A stretch of 64,000 nucleotides of DNA from an uncultured Tateyamaria sp. GTDB lineage: Bacteria; Pseudomonadota; Alphaproteobacteria; Rhodobacterales; Rhodobacteraceae. Below are positions 34,490 through 42,746 of this stretch, in pieces (position 1 is the stretch's first letter; each line of letters starts with the position of its first letter). The DNA is taken from NCBI RefSeq assembly GCF_947494755.1, contig NZ_CANLVZ010000007.1, forward strand, positions 1-64,000, in the 5' to 3' direction. The notes under the pieces are model-generated. The model had not been told where the DNA came from and searched no databases. It saw only the letters and a program-made list of their open reading frames with translations. A program made the translations under genes and the position numbers.

Positions 34490-34897
34490 TTGAGCGCGCG
34501 CTGCTATTGCGGCGCGTCGCAGCTTGCCTTTTCCAAATCGCCTGCGACGGTCGCCTATTGCCACTGCACCGACTGCCGTCGTTGGACCGGCGCGCCGGTC
34601 GCGGCCTTTGCCGCCTTTGAACGCACCGCGGTGACCGGCGATTTGGACGCACCCTATGTCACGGACAGCGGGGTCGAGCGATGGTCCTGTGCCACCTGCC
34701 GATCACCGCTGGCGGCCTGCTTTCCCTATCTGCCAGACCAGATCTACGTCCCCGTCGGCCTTTTCGATCAGATCGAAACGCTGGTGCCCAAGCTCCATTC
34801 GCATGCCGACAATACGCTGACATGGCTGCATATTGACGACGATTTACCCCGCGCGCCCGGAACGGCCCGCGACGTGCTGAACCGGACGACGGCTTGA
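34490..34897 (+). CDS. GFA-family (CENP-V/GFA) zinc protein
   Basis: A 135-residue member of the GFA family, named for glutathione-dependent formaldehyde-activating enzyme. Zinc-binding Cys are seen in RCYCGA, YCHCTDC and CATC. The best available start is a TTG at 34490, 8 bp after nfuA, with no strong ribosome-binding site. Actual substrate is unknown; most family members are uncharacterised. It is followed 2 bp later by tsaB. Confidence 0.82.
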   Translation: MSARCYCGASQLAFSKSPATVAYCHCTDCRRWTGAPVAAFAAFERTAVTGDLDAPYVTDSGVERWSCATCRSPLAACFPYLPDQIYVPVGLFDQIETLVPKLHSHADNTLTWLHIDDDLPRAPGTARDVLNRTTA

Positions 34898-34899
34898 CG

Positions 34900-35475
34900 A
34901 TGGCATCTGTACCTCTGGTCCTTGGATTTGACACCTCGGGTGCTTATTGCGCCGCCGCCCTGCTGCGCGGGGGCCATCTGTTGGGCACCGCGTCCGAGGA
35001 GATGGCAAAGGGCCAGGCCGAGCGGTTGATGGACCTGCTCCATGACCTGCTCAAAGACCACGAGACGGCCTGGACCAATCTGGATGCCTTGGCGGTTGGG
35101 ACAGGCCCCGGCAACTTCACGGGCATCCGCATCGGGGTGTCGGCCGCGCGGGGGCTGGCCCTTGGGCTTGGCATCCCAGCCTATGGAGTCACCGGGTTCG
35201 AGGCCCGCGCGCGGCTGGCAGCTCCCGGACATACGGTGGCGATCCCGGCACCGCGCGACATGGCCTATTCCATGACACCGAGCGGACCACAGCTTGGGCC
35301 AATCAGCGACATCTCAAACCCCGCACCACCGCCTGCGCCAGATGAGATGGCCCATGCGATTGCAGCCTACGCTACAACACTGTGGCCAACCCCCGCGCCC
35401 CCCCCCGCGCCCTACTATCTGCGCGCCCCTGACGCCGCCCCGGCGCGGGATGCCCCGCCCGCGATCCTGACGTGA
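34900..35475 (+). CDS. tsaB: tRNA t6A biosynthesis protein TsaB
   Basis: A 191-residue TsaB, partner of TsaD in making the N6-threonylcarbamoyl adenosine of ANN-decoding tRNAs. The N-terminal VLGFDTSGAYCAAALL and the block AVGTGPGNFTGIRIGVSAARG (the run GPGNFTGIRIG is diagnostic) identify it. The C-terminal part is Pro/Ala-rich and degenerate, as usual. ATG 34900 was chosen; TTG 34894 is an alternative. The stop overlaps the rimI GTG start by 4 bp. Confidence 0.93.
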   Translation: MASVPLVLGFDTSGAYCAAALLRGGHLLGTASEEMAKGQAERLMDLLHDLLKDHETAWTNLDALAVGTGPGNFTGIRIGVSAARGLALGLGIPAYGVTGFEARARLAAPGHTVAIPAPRDMAYSMTPSGPQLGPISDISNPAPPPAPDEMAHAIAAYATTLWPTPAPPPAPYYLRAPDAAPARDAPPAILT

Positions 35476-35891
35476 CACCCCAAACCCTTGCGCGCCTGCA
35501 CGCCGCAGCCTTTCACGATCACCGGGCGTGGACCGCGAATGAGTTTGCACAACTCATTGATAGCGAGCATGCTTTCCTGACGACACATGCGCACGGCTTT
35601 GCGCTGTGGCGGGCCGTCGCGGGCGAAGCAGAGTTGCTGACCATCGCCGTCGACCCAGCCCATCAAGGCCAGCGGATCGGGCACGCATTGATGCAAGAGG
35701 GCATACGACTAGCCGAGACAAAGGCGGATACGGCGTTCCTCGAAGTCGCACAGGACAACGCAGCCGCTTGCGCGCTTTACGATCGGTTCGGGTTCAAGGT
35801 GGTCGCCCGTCGCCCCGCCTATTACCAAAGCGGAACGGGCCGCACGGACGCGCTGGTGATGCGCGCGCCGCTGCCCGCCGTGAGAACGTGA
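35472..35891 (+). CDS. rimI: Ribosomal-protein-alanine N-acetyltransferase RimI
   Basis: A 139-residue GNAT acetyltransferase. The acetyl-CoA-binding segment reads LTIAVDPAHQGQRIGHALM, and the RimI-typical tail has AAACALYDRFGFKVVARRPAYY. RimI acetylates the N-terminus of ribosomal protein S18. The GTG start overlaps tsaB, an arrangement conserved in many bacteria, which supports the call over other GNAT proteins. Confidence 0.9.
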   Translation: MTPQTLARLHAAAFHDHRAWTANEFAQLIDSEHAFLTTHAHGFALWRAVAGEAELLTIAVDPAHQGQRIGHALMQEGIRLAETKADTAFLEVAQDNAAACALYDRFGFKVVARRPAYYQSGTGRTDALVMRAPLPAVRT

Positions 35892-36008
35892 AACCCGCTG
35901 ACGGCACCAACCACCGCCCACACAGCAACCGCACGCACGTCCCGCCCAACAGTTCAGCTTCCCCTTAGGTCATGGGCCTTGCCCCTGCGCCAAATCAGCA
36001 AAAAGCGG

Positions 36009-36037
36009 TTGACCCCACCCCGCCCCTGCGGCCTAAT
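36009..36037 (+). promoter_or_regulatory. Candidate promoter of the BMP-family ABC importer
   Basis: In the 227-bp gap after rimI, TTGACC (36009-36014) is followed after 17 bp by CCTAAT (36032-36037). The -10 is weak, so this is only the best candidate. No riboswitch-like structure was recognised in the gap. Confidence 0.35.
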
Positions 36038-36118
36038 CCGGCATGATCGCTGCGATCCCGGGCAGGCGTGGCCCCGCCGCTCCTGCCCCCACAAACAAAA
36101 ACCGGGAGTAACACCACA

Positions 36119-37114
36119 ATGACCCTGATGCAGAAATTCCTCGGCGCGACCGCCGGGCTGGCCCTGTCCGCAGGCGCTGCACTGGCCGAACCTGCGCTGA
36201 TCTTCGACCTTGGCGGCAAATTCGACAAATCCTTCAACGAAGCAGCCTTCAACGGCGCGCAGCGTTGGGCCGACGAAACCGGCAACTCGTTCCGCGAGAT
36301 CGAACTGCAATCCGAAGCGCAGCGTGAACAAGCCCTGCGCCGCTTTGCCGAAGCGGGCGCAAACCCCATCGTCATGGCCGGCTTTGCCTTTGCCGACGCA
36401 CTGGGCCAGGTCGCTGCGGACTACCCAGAGACAAAATTCACCATCATCGATATGGTAGTGGATGCCCCCAACGTGCGCTCGGTCGTGTTCAACGAACATG
36501 AAGGATCCTATCTGGTCGGCATGATGGCGGCCAAGGCGTCGGAATCCGGTACGGTCGGCTTCATCGGCGGCATGGACATCCCGCTGATCCGCAAATTCGC
36601 CTGCGGCTATGCCCAAGGTGTGAAAGCGGCCAATCCAGACGCCACCGTCGTGGCCAACATGACGGGCACGACACCTGCGGCCTGGAACGATCCCGTCAAA
36701 GGCTCCGAGTTGACCAAGGCGCAAATCAGCCAGGGTGCTGACGTGGTCTATGCTGCTGCGGGCGGCACTGGCGTGGGCGTTCTGCAGACGGCAGCCGATG
36801 AGGGCATCTTGTCGATCGGTGTGGACAGCAACCAGAACTACCTGCACCCCGGCAAGGTTCTGACCTCGATGATGAAACGGGTCGACAACGCGGTCTACTC
36901 GGCTTTCACCGACGGACCGGACATGGAAACGGGCTTTAACGTGATGGGTCTGGCAAATGGCGGTGTCGGCTATGCGCTGGATGACAATAACGCAAGCCTG
37001 GTGAGCGACGAGATGAAGGCAGCCGTCGACGCAGCCTCCGCGCAGATCGCCAGCGGTGAGCTGGTCGTGCATGACTACATGTCCGACGACAGCTGCCCCG
37101 CGCTGAACTTCTGA
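36119..37114 (+). CDS. BMP-family ABC transporter substrate-binding protein
   Basis: A 331-residue periplasmic binding protein of the BMP/PnrA family, which binds purine nucleosides. It has a signal peptide (GLALSAGAALAE) and family blocks FDKSFNEAAFNGAQRWA, GSYLVGMMAAKAS, GFIGGMDIP and the VYAAAGGTGVGVLQTA region. Start ATG 36119 follows GGGAG. It heads a complete importer operon: ATPase then two permeases. A free-standing deoD (52131) would handle imported nucleosides. Confidence 0.92.
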   Translation: MTLMQKFLGATAGLALSAGAALAEPALIFDLGGKFDKSFNEAAFNGAQRWADETGNSFREIELQSEAQREQALRRFAEAGANPIVMAGFAFADALGQVAADYPETKFTIIDMVVDAPNVRSVVFNEHEGSYLVGMMAAKASESGTVGFIGGMDIPLIRKFACGYAQGVKAANPDATVVANMTGTTPAAWNDPVKGSELTKAQISQGADVVYAAAGGTGVGVLQTAADEGILSIGVDSNQNYLHPGKVLTSMMKRVDNAVYSAFTDGPDMETGFNVMGLANGGVGYALDDNNASLVSDEMKAAVDAASAQIASGELVVHDYMSDDSCPALNF

Positions 37115-37194
37115 TCCGGCACCACTGACACAAGGGTCGCGCTGCATATGAAACTGTGGCGCGGCCCTTTTTCCAATCGGGGAACATCACCGAC

Positions 37195-38721
37195 ATGACC
37201 GCCACCCATCCCGCCATTGAGCTCAAGGGCATTTCCAAGGCGTTCGGGCCTGTGCAGGCCAACAAGGACATCTCGATCCGGGTGATGCCCGGCACGATCC
37301 ACGGGATTATCGGGGAAAACGGGGCGGGCAAGTCTACTCTGATGTCAATCCTCTACGGATTTTACAAGGCCGATGCGGGTGAGGTGTTCATCTCCGGCCA
37401 AAAGACGGAAATCCCCGACAGCCAGGCGGCCATTGCGGCAGGCATCGGCATGGTGTTCCAGCACTTCAAACTGGTCGAAAATTTCACCGTCCTCGAAAAC
37501 ATCATCCTCGGGGCCGAAGATGGCGGGTTCCTCAAACCCTCGCTGGCCAAGGCGCGCAAATCGCTCGTCGAGCTGGCGGCGGAATACGAGTTGAACGTCG
37601 ATCCCGATGCGCGCATCGAAGAGATCGGCGTGGGCATGCAACAGCGGGTCGAAATCCTCAAGGCGCTCTACCGGCAGGCCGACATCCTGATCCTGGACGA
37701 ACCCACTGGCGTGCTGACCCCCGCCGAAGCGGACCAGCTGTTCCGGATCCTCGGGCGCCTGCGCGAAGAGGGCAAAACGATCATCCTGATCACCCACAAG
37801 CTGCGCGAGATCATGGATACGACCGATACGGTATCCGTCATGCGGCGCGGTGAAATGACGGCGACGGTAAAGACCTCCGAAACCTCCCCCGAGCAACTGG
37901 CCGAATTGATGGTGGGTCGCAAGGTGCTGTTGCGCGTCGATAAAACACCTGCCGCACCAGGACCTGTCGTACTCGACATCCAGAACCTGCGCGTGGTGGA
38001 CGACCAAAAGGTCGAACGGCTGCGCGGCATCGACCTGCAAGTGCGCGCAGGCGAAATCCTCGGCATTGCCGGGGTCGCAGGAAACGGACAATCCGAACTG
38101 CTCGAAGTGCTCGGCGGCTACGCGGATGGCACCGGCACGGTCACACTCAATGGGCAACCCATCGACCTTACCGGCAAATACTCGGACGGGCGCTCCCGCC
38201 GCGACAACGGGATCGCACACGTGCCCGAAGACCGCCAGCGCGAAGGGCTGATCATGGACTTTGCGGCCTGGGAAAACACCGCCTTCGGCTATCACCGCGA
38301 CCCCGCCTACACCTCGGGCATGCTCAGCAACAACGCCGCGATCAAGACCGAAACCCAGGCCAAGATGGATCGCTTCGACGTGCGCCCCCCCAACCTGCAA
38401 CTTGCGGCCAAGAACTTCTCGGGCGGCAACCAGCAAAAGATCGTGCTGGCACGCGAAATCGAACGCAATCCCGACCTGCTGCTGGTGGGCCAGCCCACGC
38501 GCGGCGTCGACATCGGTGCCATCGAATTCATCCACCAGCAAATCGTCGCCCTGCGCGATCAGGGCAAAGCAATCCTGCTGGTCTCGGTCGAACTCGAAGA
38601 AATCCTCAGCCTCGCCGACCGGGTCGCCGTCATGTTCGATGGGCGGATCATGGGCGAACGGCTCTCGCAGGACACCGATGAGAAAGAACTCGGCCTGCTC
38701 ATGGCGGGGGTCGGCGCATGA
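37195..38721 (+). CDS. Nucleoside-type ABC transporter ATPase, two domains
   Basis: A 508-residue tandem ABC ATPase of the sugar/nucleoside (YufO/NupO) type. Domain 1 has an intact Walker A GENGAGKST (about residue 42). Domain 2 has the degenerate GVAGNGQSE loop (about 292) but a good signature FSGGNQQK (about 410). It energises uptake with the two permeases downstream. ATG 37195 was chosen; an upstream in-frame ATG at 37156 lacks a nearby ribosome-binding site. Confidence 0.93.
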   Translation: MTATHPAIELKGISKAFGPVQANKDISIRVMPGTIHGIIGENGAGKSTLMSILYGFYKADAGEVFISGQKTEIPDSQAAIAAGIGMVFQHFKLVENFTVLENIILGAEDGGFLKPSLAKARKSLVELAAEYELNVDPDARIEEIGVGMQQRVEILKALYRQADILILDEPTGVLTPAEADQLFRILGRLREEGKTIILITHKLREIMDTTDTVSVMRRGEMTATVKTSETSPEQLAELMVGRKVLLRVDKTPAAPGPVVLDIQNLRVVDDQKVERLRGIDLQVRAGEILGIAGVAGNGQSELLEVLGGYADGTGTVTLNGQPIDLTGKYSDGRSRRDNGIAHVPEDRQREGLIMDFAAWENTAFGYHRDPAYTSGMLSNNAAIKTETQAKMDRFDVRPPNLQLAAKNFSGGNQQKIVLAREIERNPDLLLVGQPTRGVDIGAIEFIHQQIVALRDQGKAILLVSVELEEILSLADRVAVMFDGRIMGERLSQDTDEKELGLLMAGVGA

Positions 38722-38753
38722 TCCCTTCATTTCGCCAGATAAACCGTGGGGGA

Positions 38754-38800
38754 GTCGCGCACGCGACGGGGGTGAAACCCCCTGAAACATCGCGCGTGCG
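38754..38800 (+). repeat. Nested hairpins between ATPase and permease genes
   Basis: In the 112-bp gap inside the operon, GTCGCG-CA-CGCGAC (38754-38767) is followed by GGGGG-TGAAA-CCCCC (38768-38782), and TCGCGCGTGCG (38790-38800) can pair back with CGCACGCGA. Such a structure may protect or attenuate part of the mRNA and so set relative amounts of ATPase and permeases. Confidence 0.4.
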
Positions 38801-38833
38801 CAGCACTCAATCAGATAATATCGGAGACCGCTC

Positions 38834-39931
38834 ATGGATGTGATGCCCAAATGGGCCGAGGTGGTCCTTGTCCCGCTCATCTCGCTGCTGCTGGCGGCGA
38901 TCCTGTCTGCCCTCGTGATCCTCGCCATTGGCGAAGACCCCGTGGCGGCCGTGAACCTGATGATCACAGGCGCGCTCGGCTCCACCTATGGCTGGGGCTA
39001 CACGCTCTATTATGCGACAAACTTCATGTTCACAGGGCTGGCGGTCGCCGTCGCGTTCCACGCGGGCCTGTTCAACATCGGGGGTGAAGGGCAAGCGATG
39101 CTCGGCGGGCTCGGCGTCGCCCTCGTGTGCCTGTTCATTCCCTGGCCGCACTGGACGATCGCGGTGCTCGCGGCCACGGTCGGTGCGGCGCTCTTTGGCG
39201 CGCTCTGGGCCGCGATCCCCGCCTATCTGCAGGCCAAACGCGGCAGCCACATCGTGATCACCACGATCATGTTCAACTTCATCGCCGCCGCGGTGCTGAA
39301 TTACATGCTGGTCAACATCCTGCGCCCTGCCGGCAGCATGGACCCGGCAACCGAACGCTTTCCAGAGGCGGTCCACCTGCCCTCGCTGCATGATCTGCTG
39401 GCCCCCTTCGGCATCGCCTTTTCCAAGGCCGCACCCGCCAACGTCTCCTTGGTCATCGCCATCATCGCCTGCGTGCTCGTCTGGGTCCTCATCTGGCGCA
39501 CACCGCTGGGGCTCGAAATCCGTGCTTATGGCAAATCCCACCGCGCGGCGAGCTATGCGGGCATCGGAGCGGTGCGCATCACCATGATTGCCATGCTGAT
39601 CTCGGGCGGGCTTGCGGGCATGATGGCCATCAACAACGTCATGGGTGAGGCCGAACGACTGGTGCTGAACGCGGTCGAAGGGGCCGGGTTCATCGGCATC
39701 GCCGTCGCGCTAATGGGACGCAGTCACCCGTTCGGAGTCTTCCTCGCCGCGATCCTCTTTGGCTTTCTCTATCAGGGGGGCGCTGAACTCGCGCTCTGGA
39801 CGTCGATACCGCGCGAACTCATCGTGGTCATCCAGGCCCTCGTGATCCTGTTCACGGGCGCGCTCGACAATATGGTGCGCATGCCGCTTGAACGTCTCTT
39901 TCTGGCCTTCCGGCGGGGAGGCACGACATGA
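38834..39931 (+). CDS. Nucleoside-type ABC transporter permease 1 (NupP-like)
   Basis: A 365-residue integral membrane protein of the BPD_transp_2 (LivH-like) permease family with eight to ten helices. Family blocks include AVAFHAGLFNIGGEGQAMLGG and GAGFIGIAVALMGRSHPFG. It pairs with the second permease, whose start overlaps its stop by 4 bp. Start ATG 38834 is the first in frame before the first helix. Confidence 0.92.
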   Translation: MDVMPKWAEVVLVPLISLLLAAILSALVILAIGEDPVAAVNLMITGALGSTYGWGYTLYYATNFMFTGLAVAVAFHAGLFNIGGEGQAMLGGLGVALVCLFIPWPHWTIAVLAATVGAALFGALWAAIPAYLQAKRGSHIVITTIMFNFIAAAVLNYMLVNILRPAGSMDPATERFPEAVHLPSLHDLLAPFGIAFSKAAPANVSLVIAIIACVLVWVLIWRTPLGLEIRAYGKSHRAASYAGIGAVRITMIAMLISGGLAGMMAINNVMGEAERLVLNAVEGAGFIGIAVALMGRSHPFGVFLAAILFGFLYQGGAELALWTSIPRELIVVIQALVILFTGALDNMVRMPLERLFLAFRRGGTT

Positions 39932-40902
39932 ACTTCCTCGCGCTCTTTGACCTGTCGGTGCTCGACTCCACCGTCCGCCTTGCGGTCCCGTTGCTGCTGG
40001 CCTGCCTTGCGGGCCTGTTTTCGGAACGCGGCGGCATCTTTGACATCGGGCTTGAGGGCAAGATGCTGGCGGCGGCTTTCTTCTCTGCGGCCATTGCGGC
40101 CACCACAGGCTCGGTCTGGATCGGCTTGCTGGCCGGGATCGGTGCCTCCCTCACACTTTCAGCGATCCACGGGGTCGCTTCCATCACCTTCCGGGGCAAC
40201 CAGCTAATCTCAGGCGTGGCCATCAACTTTCTGGCCGCGGGCCTGACGGTGCTGATCGCCCAAAGCTGGTTTCAGCAAGGCGGGCGCACGCCGTCCCTGA
40301 TCGGGGGTGGGCGGTTTGAGCCGATCACCCTGCCTTTCGCAGATGCGCTCAGCACGGTGCCGTTCCTTGGTCCACTCTATTCCGAACTGATCTCGGGCCA
40401 CTCGATCCTCGTCTATGTCGCCCTGCTTTGCGTGCCGGGCACATGGTACATCCTGTTCCGCACCCGCTTTGGGCTGCGGCTGCGGGCCGTGGGCGAAAAC
40501 CCGGCCGCCGTGGATACAGCCGGTGTTTCAGTCGTCGGCCTGCGGTTCGCAGCGGTCGGCATCTGCGGGGTCCTGTGCGGCATTGCGGGGGCCTACCTTG
40601 CCACCGGATTGCAAGCGGGGTTCGTCAAGGACATGACCGCGGGGCGCGGGTTCATCGCGCTTGCTGCACTGATCTTTGCCAAGTGGCGACCCTGGCACGC
40701 GCTCTGGGCCACGCTGCTGTTTGGATACCTTCAGGCCATCGCGCTGCGCCCCGACATCATCGAAGGTGCGCTTGGGTTCAAAGTGCAGGTGCAACTGCTT
40801 GATGCGATGCCTTACATCCTGACTGTCGTGATCCTCGCTGGATTCGTGGGCAAGGCGATCCCGCCGCGTGCAGGCGGTGAACCTTACGTAAAAGAGCGTT
40901 AA
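39928..40902 (+). CDS. Nucleoside-type ABC transporter permease 2 (NupQ-like)
   Basis: A 324-residue membrane permease of the same family, with the block GGIFDIGLEGKMLAAAF near the N-terminus and GRGFIALAALIFAKWRPWHAL late in the protein (GRGFIALAALIF is diagnostic). The ATG overlaps the stop of permease 1, so the pair is made in equal amounts. It completes the BMP-ATPase-permease-permease importer. Confidence 0.92.
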   Translation: MNFLALFDLSVLDSTVRLAVPLLLACLAGLFSERGGIFDIGLEGKMLAAAFFSAAIAATTGSVWIGLLAGIGASLTLSAIHGVASITFRGNQLISGVAINFLAAGLTVLIAQSWFQQGGRTPSLIGGGRFEPITLPFADALSTVPFLGPLYSELISGHSILVYVALLCVPGTWYILFRTRFGLRLRAVGENPAAVDTAGVSVVGLRFAAVGICGVLCGIAGAYLATGLQAGFVKDMTAGRGFIALAALIFAKWRPWHALWATLLFGYLQAIALRPDIIEGALGFKVQVQLLDAMPYILTVVILAGFVGKAIPPRAGGEPYVKER

Positions 40903-41004
40903 CAAGTGCCCGGCTAGGGCCAGATTGGACGTTGCAACCACTCCAGTTTGCTGCACAGCGGCGAGATGTCTTGATTATGCGCGGAACCCGTCCTAACAGG
41001 GTTC

Positions 41005-41922
41005 ATGCAAATTTACCTGCCCATCGCCGAGGTATCGGTCAACGCTTTCCTTCTGCTGGGATTGGGCGGAATGGTGGGTATCTTGTCGGGCATGTTCGGG
41101 GTTGGCGGCGGCTTTCTGATGACGCCGCTGCTGTTCTTTATCGGCATTCCCCCCGCCGTGGCTGTGGCCACCGAAGCCAACCAGATCGTGGCCTCGTCCT
41201 TTTCCGGGGTGCTTGCCCATTTCAAGAGAAAGACGGTGGACCTCAGGATGGGGGTCGTGCTGCTGATTGGCGGGCTGATCGGGGCCGCACTTGGCGTGGT
41301 CTTGTTCAACTACCTCAAGGCGCAAGGGCAAGTCGATCTGCTGGTCAAGCTGTGCTATGTCGTCTTTCTGGGCGTGATCGGCGGGCTGATGTTTATCGAA
41401 AGCCTGAACGCGATCCGCAAGACCGCCAAGGGCGGCGCGGTGCCCACCCGCAAGAAACACAACTGGATCCACAAACTGCCCTTCAAGATGCGTTTTCGGG
41501 TGTCGGGTCTATATATCAGTGTGATTCCACCCATTCTGGTGGGGCTATGTGTTGGCGTTCTGGCGGCGATCATGGGCGTGGGCGGCGGGTTCATTATGGT
41601 TCCCGCGATGATCTATCTGCTTGGCATGCCGACCAAGGTCGTTGTGGGCACATCGCTGTTTCAGATCATTTTTGTGACTGCGTTCACCACAATGCTGCAC
41701 GCGACCACGAACTTTACGGTCGATGTGGTGCTGGCGGTCTTGCTGCTTGTCGGCGGTGTCGTTGGCGCACAGGTCGGCACCCGGATCGGGGTCAAGATGA
41801 AGGCCGAACAGCTGCGCATTCTGCTGGCCATCATGGTGCTGCTGGTTTGTGGCAAGCTGGCCTTTGATCTACTGGTCATGCCGTCTGAGCTGTATTCGGT
41901 CGCGGCCGAGGGCGGACATTGA
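41005..41922 (+). CDS. TauE/SafE-family anion exporter
   Basis: A 305-residue membrane protein with two TauE/SafE half-repeats: GMFGVGGGFLMTPLLFF near the start and IMGVGGGFIMVPAMIYLL in the second half. Members are proposed exporters of sulfite, sulfoacetate or other organosulfur anions. The next gene (TIGR02186) overlaps by 1 bp, and the two are a known pair in alphaproteobacteria. No taurine or sulfonate genes are adjacent, so the substrate is open. Confidence 0.88.
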   Translation: MQIYLPIAEVSVNAFLLLGLGGMVGILSGMFGVGGGFLMTPLLFFIGIPPAVAVATEANQIVASSFSGVLAHFKRKTVDLRMGVVLLIGGLIGAALGVVLFNYLKAQGQVDLLVKLCYVVFLGVIGGLMFIESLNAIRKTAKGGAVPTRKKHNWIHKLPFKMRFRVSGLYISVIPPILVGLCVGVLAAIMGVGGGFIMVPAMIYLLGMPTKVVVGTSLFQIIFVTAFTTMLHATTNFTVDVVLAVLLLVGGVVGAQVGTRIGVKMKAEQLRILLAIMVLLVCGKLAFDLLVMPSELYSVAAEGGH

Positions 41923-42671
41923 TGCGCTGGCTGATTGCCCTCCTTTTGCTGGCATTTCCCGTCGCTGCCGAAGAGGTGGTGCTGGGCCTGAGCCAGGACG
42001 AGATCGCCATCACCACCAGTTTTGATGGGTCCGAGATATTCGTGTTCGGTGCGGTCAAACGCGAAGCCCCAATTCCCGAGGGTGAATTGGGCGTCATTGT
42101 CACGATTGCAGGCCCTTCCGTGCCAGTGACGGTGCGCCGCAAGGAGCGTCGGTTCGGGATCTGGATCAACACCGACGGGGTCGAGATCGAGTCCGCGCCC
42201 AGCTATTACGCAGTCGCCACCAGCGCCAATCTGGACGACGTGCTGAGCGTGCGCGAGAACCTGCGCCACAAGGTGTCTGTGCCCAGCATGATCCAGTCCG
42301 TCAGCGCGCCCAACACGGTGCTGGATGCCAGCGCCTATGTGAATGCGCTGATCCGTATTCGCGAGAACTCGGGCAATTTCCAACTGCTCGAAGGCAAGGT
42401 CGTGGTGGATGATGAAACCCTGTTTCGCACACGCATCCGCCTGCCCGCCGCCCTGACGGAAGGGGCCTACGAGACCCGCATTTTCCTGACCCGCGATGGC
42501 GATATCGTGTCGCAATACGAAACGGCCATTGATGTGCGCAAAGTCGGGCTTGAGCGGTGGCTATACAGTCTCAGCCGCAACCAGCCGGTGTTGTATGGGT
42601 TGATGTCGCTGGCCATTGCGATCTTTGCCGGATGGGGCGCATCCGCCGCGTTTTCGCTGTTACGCAACTAG
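41922..42671 (+). CDS. TIGR02186-family protein, partner of TauE
   Basis: A 249-residue protein with an N-terminal signal peptide (WLIALLLLAFPVAAEE), an extracytoplasmic beta-rich domain (about 20-200) and a C-terminal transmembrane helix (GLMSLAIAIFAGWGASAAF). It matches the TIGR02186 group found next to TauE-type exporters. Start ATG 41922 uses the TGATG overlap with the exporter stop. It probably forms a complex with TauE on the periplasmic side; function otherwise unknown. Confidence 0.85.
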   Translation: MRWLIALLLLAFPVAAEEVVLGLSQDEIAITTSFDGSEIFVFGAVKREAPIPEGELGVIVTIAGPSVPVTVRRKERRFGIWINTDGVEIESAPSYYAVATSANLDDVLSVRENLRHKVSVPSMIQSVSAPNTVLDASAYVNALIRIRENSGNFQLLEGKVVVDDETLFRTRIRLPAALTEGAYETRIFLTRDGDIVSQYETAIDVRKVGLERWLYSLSRNQPVLYGLMSLAIAIFAGWGASAAFSLLRN

Positions 42672-42688
42672 CGCCCGGTCGAGGGCCC

Positions 42689-42738
42689 GAGGGGCCAGCC
42701 CCTCACACGCCTCGCGGTATTTTTGGTCAAAAGAAACT
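42689..42738 (+). repeat. GGGGC-hairpin intergenic repeat, copy 2
   Basis: Between the convergent TIGR02186 and helicase genes stands GAGGGGC-CA-GCCCCTC (perfect 7-bp stem, 42689-42704), then CACACGCCTCGCGG, then GTATTTTTGG and an A-rich end. It has the same order and tail as the copy at 108-166, and both sit at 3' ends of genes. A T-tract follows the stem at a distance of about 15 bp. Probable terminator-associated repeat. Confidence 0.6.
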
Positions 42739-42746
42739 GGAACCCG

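Noticed and set aside
37345-38985. Minus-strand open frame of 546 codons opposite the nucleoside transporter ATPase
   Set aside because: It is the shadow of a well-supported ABC ATPase. His/Gln/Asp-rich composition and no ribosome-binding site argue against a gene.
40888-40903. GTAA-AAGAGCG-TTAAC as a fourth CtrA box upstream of tauE
   Set aside because: One mismatch in the first half-site, location over the stop codon of the upstream gene, and about 100 bp from tauE make it weak.
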